Source of the DNA: Chitinophagaceae bacterium
Lineage (GTDB): Bacteria > Bacteroidota > Bacteroidia > Chitinophagales > Chitinophagaceae
Length of the DNA stretch: 5,102 nt
Reading direction: 5' to 3'
NCBI GenBank assembly: GCA_023251285.1
Contig: JAHEZB010000224.1
Location: 1-5,102 of the forward strand
Shown: positions 1-5,102 of the stretch, one piece after another
Layout: each line of letters opens with the position of its first letter
Position numbering within the stretch: the stretch's first letter is position 1
Notes under the pieces: model-generated
What the model was told of the DNA's origin: nothing
Database searches by the model: none
What the model saw: the letters and a program-made list of their open reading frames with translations, nothing else
Made by a program: the position numbers and the translations under genes

Positions 1-239
1 TCGATACGTGGTATCTTGACGAAATCATGAACCTTGATGTCAGCGCTGAAAAAATTGATTCATTTAAAAAGAAATCATTTCCGTTACTTTCAAACAAGAA
101 AGAAGATTTTATACAATATGCAAACCTCTGCCAGTTGGAATCTTTCAATCTAAAACTGGAGCTGAAAAGAATGGAAACGGTTGATAAAAGAGCCCGAAAT
201 CTGTTAGACTTATTGAAAAAAGAATATCAACTGAAATAA
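1..239 (+). CDS. C-terminal end of a probable MEVHHHP-family membrane protein (5' truncated)
   Basis: This is the 3' end of a gene that begins outside the window. The frame is open from base 3 with no stop, so the first ATG inside the window (27) is probably internal and not the start. About 79 residues are visible; they are polar, lysine-rich and probably helical. The ending (LLDLLKKEYQLK) closely resembles the ends of two complete paralogues in the window: SYLQKEYQ in the gene at 982 and DILKKEYNAQ in the gene at 4160. A weaker match upstream (PLLSNKKEDFIQYAN here, PITSTNKDTLTIYTN in the gene at 4160) also fits. I infer that this is another member of the array, with its N-terminal anchor off the left edge. 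It lies 7 bases before the next paralogue, so co-transcription is likely. Function is unknown. Confidence 0.75.
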   Translation, partial: DTWYLDEIMNLDVSAEKIDSFKKKSFPLLSNKKEDFIQYANLCQLESFNLKLELKRMETVDKRARNLLDLLKKEYQLK

Positions 240-246
240 AAATTTT

Positions 247-366
247 ATGGAAGTACATCACCACCCAAATGTAGAAAAGAAAGGATTCAAAGAATATTTT
301 TTGGAATTCTTAATGATATTTCTTGCAGTAACGCTTGGATTTTTCGCTGAGAATGTGAGGGAGCAT
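247..366 (+). repeat. Conserved 120-base 5' module, first pair (second copy at 982-1101)
   Basis: The first 40 codons of paralogues A and B match at 106 of 120 bases by my hand count. They include a 39-base identical run (271-309 and 1006-1044). Only codon 37 changes the amino acid; the other differences are silent. Beyond this module the two genes no longer align as DNA. The direct repeat lies 735 bases from its partner in the same orientation, so recombination between copies could delete or fuse genes. Confidence 0.85.
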
Positions 367-966
367 TTTGATGAAGAAAAAACCGGAAAACAATATCTTG
401 AAGATGTCAGGCAGGAACTGCTGCAGAATAAAGATTTGTACCAACGCTATGACAGCTTTTTTGCACGAAAAATACCTGCTACAGACAGCCTTATAAAAAT
501 TTTTACAAACAAAAAAGAAAATGAGGATCTTTCAATAACTGGCCGTCTTATAAATTTTACAAGGCTGGTATTTGTTTCAACTATAAGCAAGGCTGCATAC
601 GACCAAATGGTAAATTCAGGAGGCTTGAAATATATTCATGACCCGGCATTCAGAGATTCACTAACAATTTATGAAGGTGGCATTTACAACTTCGAAAAAT
701 ACAACGAGATAGTTGACGACTACCGGTCGGATGCTTTCCCTGATGTAAGTTCTATAGAGCCATTGTATAGCATGGCCCCTCATGCAGGCGATGCAAATGT
801 GACGATGGCTCCATTTTCAAAACTCTCCCAAAAAGAAAGAACTGAAATACTGAACTTTTACAGCATCTATTTAGTAAGATATGAATCCGACAAGATTATT
901 GCCGCCAGGTTAAATAAAAAGAATGACGAACTTATTAAAATGCTGGATAGTATGCTAAATAAATGA
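247..966 (+). CDS. MEVHHHP-family single-pass membrane protein, paralogue A (239 aa)
   Basis: I recognise this as a recurrent Bacteroidota hypothetical-protein type, but know no assigned function. Residues 1-17 are a His/Lys-rich tail (HHH at 4-6, KK at 11-12, K15). Residues 18-35 are hydrophobic and form one membrane helix. Positive charge before the helix suggests the N-terminus is cytoplasmic and residues 40-239 lie in the periplasm. The charged region after the helix (EKTGKQYLEDVRQELLQN, about 44-61) looks helical. A family core follows at Q120-M-V-N-S-G-G126. This copy is the most diverged of the complete three: it lacks the R-T and R-N residues around that core, and it ends in MLDSMLNK where others end in KEYxx. 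The start is fixed by alignment with the other paralogues. It sits 7 bases after the preceding gene and 15 before the next. The whole gene appears intact. Confidence 0.9.
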   Translation: MEVHHHPNVEKKGFKEYFLEFLMIFLAVTLGFFAENVREHFDEEKTGKQYLEDVRQELLQNKDLYQRYDSFFARKIPATDSLIKIFTNKKENEDLSITGRLINFTRLVFVSTISKAAYDQMVNSGGLKYIHDPAFRDSLTIYEGGIYNFEKYNEIVDDYRSDAFPDVSSIEPLYSMAPHAGDANVTMAPFSKLSQKERTEILNFYSIYLVRYESDKIIAARLNKKNDELIKMLDSMLNK

Positions 967-981
967 TCTAAACACAATCAA

Positions 982-1716
982 ATGGAAGTACATCATCACC
1001 CGAACGTAGAAAAGAAAGGATTCAAAGAATATTTTTTGGAATTCCTAATGATATTTCTAGCGGTAACACTTGGCTTTTTTGCCGAGAATATTCGTGAGCA
1101 TCTGACTGAAAAAAGCAGGGAGAACGAATACATAAAATCGCTGACAACCGACCTTAATGATGATATAAATAACCTGCATAGTATAATCATTTTTGAAAAA
1201 GCGGGGATGAATCAGTTAGATACGCTCATAGATTTATTAGACCATCCCCGGCTCGCAAAACAAGAAGGAGATGAAATTTATTTTGTAGCAAGGCAAGGTC
1301 CAAGGGAATTTCCGTTCCCTATAACCAGTCGAACCATTGACCAATTAAAAAGCTCGGGCGGTTTTTTACTGGTACGAAATGTGAACGCATCGAACCAAAT
1401 TATCAATTATTACAACGGGTTTTCACCGATAAAGCTTCTGGAAAACAATTATGACAGAGAGTTCAGTGAATATGAGCGTGTTGCCGCACATATTTTTGAT
1501 CCCGAAATTTTGAGAAGGCAGGAAAGCCCTACCGGTGTAATTACGCGAAGTGATGATTCTCCTGTACTGCTTACTTATGACAATAACTTACTGAAGCGGC
1601 TGGCATTTACTGTAGTCCAGATGGGTGGTTCACGGCGCTACCGGTTAGGTTTGCTGCAGGCGCAAAAGATACAGGCAGAAAAATTAAAATCATACTTGCA
1701 GAAGGAATATCAATAG
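982..1716 (+). CDS. MEVHHHP-family single-pass membrane protein, paralogue B (244 aa)
   Basis: The first 40 residues match paralogue A except for one change (V37 to I). They comprise the His/Lys-rich cytoplasmic tail and a membrane helix at about 18-35. The rest (41-244) differs strongly and is predicted to be periplasmic. It begins with a probable helix containing ENEYIKSLTTDLNDD (47-61). A core motif follows, R117-T-I-D-Q121-L-K-S-S-G126-G, then LVRN and INYY to about residue 144. The end (LKSYLQKEYQ) is shared with two other array members. This layout (one N-terminal helix, an EYIxSLxxDL helix, then QLKSSGGxxLxRN...IINYY) reminds me of the DUF6090-type membrane proteins of Bacteroidota. 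That is a resemblance from memory and not a demonstrated homology. The gene sits 15 bases after paralogue A and 40 before the kinase, with no terminator between. The function is unknown; a structural or sensory partner of the kinase is possible. Confidence 0.92.
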   Translation: MEVHHHPNVEKKGFKEYFLEFLMIFLAVTLGFFAENIREHLTEKSRENEYIKSLTTDLNDDINNLHSIIIFEKAGMNQLDTLIDLLDHPRLAKQEGDEIYFVARQGPREFPFPITSRTIDQLKSSGGFLLVRNVNASNQIINYYNGFSPIKLLENNYDREFSEYERVAAHIFDPEILRRQESPTGVITRSDDSPVLLTYDNNLLKRLAFTVVQMGGSRRYRLGLLQAQKIQAEKLKSYLQKEYQ

Positions 1717-1756
1717 AGAACGGAGTAATATTTTATTATAGTTTAAATCAGCACAA

Positions 1757-3961
1757 ATGAAAATCTCAAAACTCATTTTAATTCTTTCGTTACTATCAGT
1801 TCAGTTTGCCAAAGCCCAGGACACTACTTTGGTAGTATCTGCGAATAGCTTTGATAAATTTACCGATCAGTTCTTATTAGCTAATAATGATGGCTGGATT
1901 TTCAGGCCGGGCAATGATTCAAACTGGGCGCAGCCGAACATTGATACTACCGGCTGGATTAAAATGAATCCGGAGGAGTTATCTAAAAAATATGCGGATA
2001 AAAATGGCAGGGTCGAAGGTTGGTTCCGGATAAAACTAAAATTTGATAGTTCCGTGCTCCGGAAAGTATTATGGATAGATTTTGCCAATTGGGCAGCAAC
2101 ACAATTTTATATAGATGGCAAACTAATGGCCACAAGAGGTAATACCGGCGATAATGGGAAACCCTTCGAGGAATATAATGATGATCTTGATCCGCTTGCG
2201 ATTACTTTTAATAGCGACCAGGTCCACACTTTTGCAGTTCATGTTGTAGGATATCTTTCTCCTTTTCCACCAAATGATTTAAAATATAAGTTGAACACCT
2301 ATGATTTATTTGTCATTGAAGGCCCGAATCCTTTTACCAAAATATCAAAGTCCATCGCAGATATTTATTCTTTTGACAATACATGGTTAGTTGCTTGTGC
2401 AGTATTAAGCCTGTTATTTTGGTTGTTAGCGTTTCAAAACCGCCGGGAAAAAAATCTGGTCCTGATAGCGCTCTGCACAAGTTTCTATACACTGTTGAGC
2501 TTTGCCCAGTTAAATACTGTTGCCATTGGCCTGGCACATTATTTATCATTTTATATTTACGGTCTAACTAGAAATATTTCTATTATATCAATATTGTTTA
2601 TTATTCCTGTGCTCCTGATCAGGATCTTTAGACGAAGACTCAACCGTAAATTAATCATCTTCCTTGTTGCCTTATTCCTTTTATGTATTTTGCCATTCTT
2701 CTTTAGCGTTTCAAAAACAATAGTTTCGATAATACCAATTGCAGCTATTCTTTTCTCAGTTAGCATTTCCCTGTATTATATTTTCAGTTCATGGAAAAAA
2801 CTGCGCGGAGCACAGTGGGCGATCGTGGTAGGGCTGTTTTTTTCCCTTTTCATGTTTTGTTTCTTTTTTGTATACGTTAAGACATCAGACACTCCAAATT
2901 TCTACCGATTCTATACACTTTTATCCTTCTTTGTTCTCTCATTCCCGATTTCCTTATTAGTATACGTTTCCATGAGGTTTAAAGAAATAGTACAGGAGGT
3001 GAGGTTAAATGCAAACAAAGTGGTGCAGCTCTCAGAGGAAAAAAGGTTACAGGCAGAAAACCAGCAACAAATACTGCAGGAAGAAGTGAACCGCCAAACT
3101 GCAGAGATTCGTCATACACTCGATAATTTAAAAGCTACGCAAAAGCAACTCATCCAATCGGAAAAGATGGCTTCGCTGGGAGAATTAACTGCCGGCATTG
3201 CACATGAGATTCAAAACCCGTTGAATTTCGTAAATAATTTTTCCGAAGTAAATAGAGAAATGATTGCCGAGATGAAAGAAGAAATTTCTAAGGGTAATTA
3301 CGACGAAGTAAAATTGCTTGCAGATGATATTGAAGCCAATGAAGGAAAAATCAACCATCATGGAAAGCGTGCAGATGCTATAGTAAAAGGAATGTTACAA
3401 CATTCGGGAGTTTCATCAGGTCAAAAAGAGCCAACCGATATTAATGCTTTGTGCGATGAATATTTGCGATTGAGTTATCATGGTTTGCGCGCGAAAGACA
3501 AAGGCTTTAATGCTTCCTTTAAAACCGATTTCGATGAAAGCATTGGAAAAATAAATATCATTCCACAGGATATTGGCAGAGTATTGTTGAATTTGTTTAA
3601 CAATGCATTTTATGCCTGTGCTGAGCGAAGCCGAGACACAACAAAGGCCTGCCTGAACGAATCATTCGGGCAGGAACAAAAAAGCGAGAATGTTATTTCG
3701 TACAAACCGACCGTTTCAGTAGCGACAAAGCAATCAGGAAATATTGTAACCATTACCGTTAGTGATAATGGTAACGGAATTCCGGAATCAATCAAAGAAA
3801 AAATATTTCAACCATTCTTTACTACGAAACCTACAGGACAGGGAACAGGACTGGGTTTGAGTTTGAGCTATGATATTATAAAGGCGCATGGCGGAAATAT
3901 AAAAGTGGAAAGTAAGGAAGGTGACGGAACGGAATTTATAATTGAATTACCAGTTGTCTGA
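1757..3961 (+). CDS. Seven-transmembrane sensor histidine kinase (734 aa)
   Basis: A membrane sensor kinase that would autophosphorylate on His483 and pass the phosphate to a response regulator. Residues 1-20 form a signal peptide, probably cut after AKA20. Residues 21-200 are a periplasmic beta-rich domain with features of a galactose-binding jelly roll (DSNWAQPNIDTTGW at 54-67, GWFRIKLKF at 88-96, FYIDGKL at 117-123). About seven membrane helices follow (roughly 209-226, 233-253, 270-290, 298-316, 322-344, 353-374, 386-406), a layout like 7TMR-DISM receptors. A coiled coil spans about 408-470. The H-box is AHEIQNPLN (482-490), the N-box centres on N615/N616, G1 is DNGNG (670-674), the F-box is FQPFF (684-688) and G2 is GQGTGLGL (694-701). 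All catalytic motifs are present. Residues 621-647 are an unusual insert encoded by palindromic repeats. No receiver domain is fused, and no regulator gene is visible. The ligand is unknown. Confidence 0.95.
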   Translation: MKISKLILILSLLSVQFAKAQDTTLVVSANSFDKFTDQFLLANNDGWIFRPGNDSNWAQPNIDTTGWIKMNPEELSKKYADKNGRVEGWFRIKLKFDSSVLRKVLWIDFANWAATQFYIDGKLMATRGNTGDNGKPFEEYNDDLDPLAITFNSDQVHTFAVHVVGYLSPFPPNDLKYKLNTYDLFVIEGPNPFTKISKSIADIYSFDNTWLVACAVLSLLFWLLAFQNRREKNLVLIALCTSFYTLLSFAQLNTVAIGLAHYLSFYIYGLTRNISIISILFIIPVLLIRIFRRRLNRKLIIFLVALFLLCILPFFFSVSKTIVSIIPIAAILFSVSISLYYIFSSWKKLRGAQWAIVVGLFFSLFMFCFFFVYVKTSDTPNFYRFYTLLSFFVLSFPISLLVYVSMRFKEIVQEVRLNANKVVQLSEEKRLQAENQQQILQEEVNRQTAEIRHTLDNLKATQKQLIQSEKMASLGELTAGIAHEIQNPLNFVNNFSEVNREMIAEMKEEISKGNYDEVKLLADDIEANEGKINHHGKRADAIVKGMLQHSGVSSGQKEPTDINALCDEYLRLSYHGLRAKDKGFNASFKTDFDESIGKINIIPQDIGRVLLNLFNNAFYACAERSRDTTKACLNESFGQEQKSENVISYKPTVSVATKQSGNIVTITVSDNGNGIPESIKEKIFQPFFTTKPTGQGTGLGLSLSYDIIKAHGGNIKVESKEGDGTEFIIELPVV
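3618..3639. repeat. GAGCGAAGCCGA-type palindromic repeat unit inside the kinase gene
   Basis: This 22-base imperfect palindrome has GTG/CAC ends and CT/AG and GC/GC pairs around a GAA centre. It is about 64% G+C, well above its surroundings. In the kinase frame it encodes the end of C621 and then AERSRDT. I recall the core CTGAGCGAAGCCGA and its peptide AERSR as a dispersed repeat seen in several bacterial genomes, including Bacteroidota. That recollection is not checked here. It lies directly after the N-box of the ATPase domain. Confidence 0.6.
3648..3674. repeat. Hairpin-forming palindrome inside the kinase gene
   Basis: The arms at 3648-3657 (CCTGCCTGAA) and 3665-3674 (TTCGGGCAGG) pair over 10 base pairs with one T-G wobble, around a 7-base loop (CGAATCA). 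The element is about 59% G+C in an AT-rich gene. In frame it encodes roughly ACLNESFGQE (residues 631-640). No T-run follows, and it lies well inside an open reading frame with intact catalytic motifs downstream, so it is not a terminator. It sits 8 bases after the first palindromic unit; the two look like one composite insert. Confidence 0.75.
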
Positions 3962-3962
3962 A

Positions 3963-3994
3963 TCACGGATTATATGGATTAAAAGATTTCACAG
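3963..3994. repeat. Short degenerate GGATT repeat after the kinase stop
   Basis: GGATT occurs at 3967-3971 and 3976-3980, and GATT at 3985-3988, giving a 9-base period with AT-rich spacers and flanking TCAC at 3963-3966 and 3989-3992. It starts immediately after the kinase TGA. Similar ATCACGGATT/GGATTTCAC strings are, from memory, common in intergenic DNA of several bacterial phyla. No function is evident. Confidence 0.4.
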
Positions 3995-4009
3995 AAAAAA
4001 CAACTTTAA

Positions 4010-4096
4010 ATGGCAGAACCAGGAAAAAACCTGAATATAAGCTTAGCCCCGGATACGGTACAAGCAGATTCTATTTCCCCCACAGTAATACCTTAA
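4010..4096 (+). other. Possible 28-codon small ORF or gene remnant in the kinase-paralogue gap
   Basis: An ATG at 4010 in an A-rich context (CTTTAAATGGCAG) opens a frame that ends at TAA 4094-4096. The peptide begins MAEPGKNLNISLAPDT and becomes low in character after about residue 20. The opening faintly recalls the N-terminus of DUF3467-type small proteins (a polar start followed by LNIxL and then acidic residues), which are normally about 90-110 residues. If so, this is only a truncated start. Neither alternative frame continues the protein. It may equally be chance. It is the only coding-like sequence in the 198-base gap at 3962-4159, where I see no terminator and no clear Bacteroidota-type promoter. 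Confidence 0.2.
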
Positions 4097-4159
4097 TGCA
4101 TTGAACAAACGAAAACCAATTGGAAACATGAGATTTCACTACATTACAAATACAAAACA

Positions 4160-4279
4160 ATGGAAGTACATCATCACCCACAAGTAGAAAAGAAAGGATT
4201 CATGGAATATTTTTTGGAGTTTCTCATGATCTTTCTCGCCGTCACGATGGGATTTTTTGCGGAGAATATAAGAGAAAAC
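4160..4279 (+). repeat. Conserved 120-base 5' module, second pair (second copy at 4936-5055)
   Basis: The first 40 codons of paralogues C and D match at 102 of 120 bases by hand count. They share a 20-base identical run starting GAGTTTCTCATG (4217-4236 and 4993-5012), which paralogues A and B lack. All four modules share the opening 14 bases, a 17-base stretch encoding VEKKG plus two bases, and GAATATTTTTT. The shared variants suggest A/B and C/D are separate pairs. Confidence 0.8.
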
Positions 4280-4927
4280 ATCGCCAATCATCAAAGAGAA
4301 AAAGAATACATCAATTCTTTCCTCGAAGACCTGAGAAGCGATAGTGCTTTTCTAAATACCAGCATTTCTACACTCATACCTTATCATGTTGTTTGGATGG
4401 ATTCGATAGTACACCTGCTGCAAATGCCCGGTGTAAGAGATAAAAACAGAGAAATCTACCAGGCGTTTATAACAGCAACAGCATGGACGTACGATTTTCA
4501 CCCGACTGAACGAACGTTATCGCAATTACACAGTGAAGGCTTTTATTTGATCAGAAACGCAGAAGCTTCCAAAGCAATAAGCAATCTCGAAGATCATTAC
4601 AAACTCTTTTCGCGTGCTGAAACTTTATTTCAAAATATGCAGAACGATATTGATGTTGCAGCTTATGCTTTTGCAGACCCGAATATTACAGGCTACCTGT
4701 TTGCCAAAGGATTTAAGAACAACAAAATATTTACCCTGCAGTTAGCAGATATTCCTGCAACAGTACCAATCACATCAACAAACAAAGACACACTAACAAT
4801 ATATACGAATAAAATAAAGAAATACAGTTTCTATCTGCAGGCCGCAATAAAAGCTGATTATATTAATCTGTCCCAGGAGTTAAATACGACAATAGATATT
4901 TTGAAAAAGGAATATAACGCTCAATAA
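4160..4927 (+). CDS. MEVHHHP-family single-pass membrane protein, paralogue C (255 aa)
   Basis: It has the family anchor: HHH at 4-6, KK at 11-12 and a membrane helix at about 18-35, with M15 in place of the usual Lys. Residues 41-255 are predicted periplasmic and are the longest in the window. A probable helix holds EKEYINSFLEDLRSD (47-61). The core motif is R118-T-L-S-Q122-L-H-S-E-G127-F, followed by LIRN (130-133) and AS (136-137), matching paralogue B more closely than A. The C-terminus (IDILKKEYNAQ) resembles those of paralogue B and the truncated first gene. The start was chosen by alignment of the signature, as upstream ATGs at 4096 and 4128 are out of frame. It is the first gene after a 198-base gap, so it may have its own promoter, although none is recognisable. 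The next paralogue follows after 8 bases. The function is unknown. Confidence 0.92.
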   Translation: MEVHHHPQVEKKGFMEYFLEFLMIFLAVTMGFFAENIRENIANHQREKEYINSFLEDLRSDSAFLNTSISTLIPYHVVWMDSIVHLLQMPGVRDKNREIYQAFITATAWTYDFHPTERTLSQLHSEGFYLIRNAEASKAISNLEDHYKLFSRAETLFQNMQNDIDVAAYAFADPNITGYLFAKGFKNNKIFTLQLADIPATVPITSTNKDTLTIYTNKIKKYSFYLQAAIKADYINLSQELNTTIDILKKEYNAQ

Positions 4928-4935
4928 AATTTGAC

Positions 4936-5102
4936 ATGGAAGTACATCACCATCCACACGTAGAAAAGAAAGGATTGAAGGAATATTTTTTTGAGTTTCT
5001 CATGATCTTTCTGGCTGTAACACTTGGTTTTTTTGCAGAGAATATTCGTGAACACCTGTCTGATAAACGCATTGAGCGGGAGTATATCATATCGTTTGTA
5101 CA
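4936..5102 (+). CDS. MEVHHHP-family membrane protein, paralogue D (3' truncated by window edge)
   Basis: The first 55 residues are visible and the gene runs off the right edge. It has the full family signature: MEVHHHPHVEKKGLKEY, a membrane helix at about 18-35, then AENIREH and the start of the conserved post-membrane helix (REYIISFV, 48-55). L14 and F19 replace the usual F and L. An extra histidine at position 8 gives HHHPH. It begins 8 bases after the stop of paralogue C, which indicates one transcript. The visible part shows only the constant anchor, so nothing can be said about its outer domain. Confidence 0.9.
   Translation, partial: MEVHHHPHVEKKGLKEYFFEFLMIFLAVTLGFFAENIREHLSDKRIEREYIISFV

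Noticed and set aside
256..264. Three consecutive histidine codons at the N-terminus, like an affinity tag
   Set aside because: The motif recurs in four separate genes with silent differences and is followed by a conserved native sequence, so it is not a cloning artefact.
996..1190. 64-codon open frame on the minus strand
   Set aside because: It lies wholly opposite the conserved anchor of paralogue B, whose plus-strand reading is supported by the other paralogues. It is a shadow frame.
1717..1756. CGGAG at 1720-1724 as a ribosome binding site or separate promoter for the kinase
   Set aside because: It is more than 30 bases from the ATG, too far for ribosome binding, and I see no clear Bacteroidota -33/-7 promoter pattern in the 40-base gap.
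2383..2571. 62-codon plus-strand frame overlapping the kinase membrane region
   Set aside because: It is out of frame with a well-supported kinase and resembles no protein I know.
3648..3674. Hairpin as a transcription terminator
   Set aside because: No T-run follows, and the open frame continues through intact G1, F and G2 motifs to a normal kinase end.
4128..4187. 19-codon ORF overlapping the start of paralogue C, a possible leader peptide
   Set aside because: The overlap is fixed by the conserved signature sequence in another frame, the other paralogues have no such leader, and there is no attenuator-like structure.
247..5102. Repeated 5' modules as a CRISPR array or mobile element
   Set aside because: The repeats are the coding starts of genes several hundred bases apart. 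There are no spacer-sized intervals, transposase, terminal repeats or target duplications.

Overview
The window looks like chromosomal DNA from a Bacteroidota bacterium, probably near the Chitinophagaceae or Sphingobacteriia. The base composition is AT-rich, no start codon has a convincing Shine-Dalgarno sequence, and start contexts are A-rich. The histidine kinase has the H-box and ATP-binding motif style I associate with that phylum. This assignment is inference; there is no rRNA or other phylogenetic marker.

Everything recognisable is on the + strand. From left to right: the 3' end of a gene cut by the window edge (1-239); two complete paralogues starting with the peptide MEVHHHP (247-966 and 982-1716); a 734-residue seven-transmembrane sensor histidine kinase (1757-3961); a 198-base gap holding a short degenerate GGATT repeat and a doubtful 28-codon ORF; a third complete MEVHHHP paralogue (4160-4927); and the 5' end of a fourth (4936-5102, cut by the window edge). 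The cut gene at the left also looks like a family member from its C-terminal sequence. The kinase is therefore embedded in a tandem array of at least five small membrane proteins. Gaps in the array are 7, 15, 40, 198 and 8 bases, and no terminator is visible, so most of it is probably co-transcribed.

Each paralogue has a nearly invariant first 40 residues: a cytoplasmic His/Lys-rich tail followed by one membrane segment. After that comes a strongly diverged domain of about 200 residues, predicted to lie outside the inner membrane. The 5' 120 bases are also conserved as DNA (about 88% identity between the first pair and 85% between the second), whereas the rest of the genes no longer align as DNA. 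This gives a constant anchor with a variable outer domain. The function is unknown. The kinase in the middle suggests envelope sensing, but no response regulator is present in the window.

The other notable structure is inside the kinase gene. Two GC-richer palindromic repeat-like units (3618-3639 and 3648-3674) sit in frame between the N-box and G1-box of the ATPase domain. They add roughly 27 residues (about 621-647) that look foreign to the fold, while all catalytic motifs stay intact.
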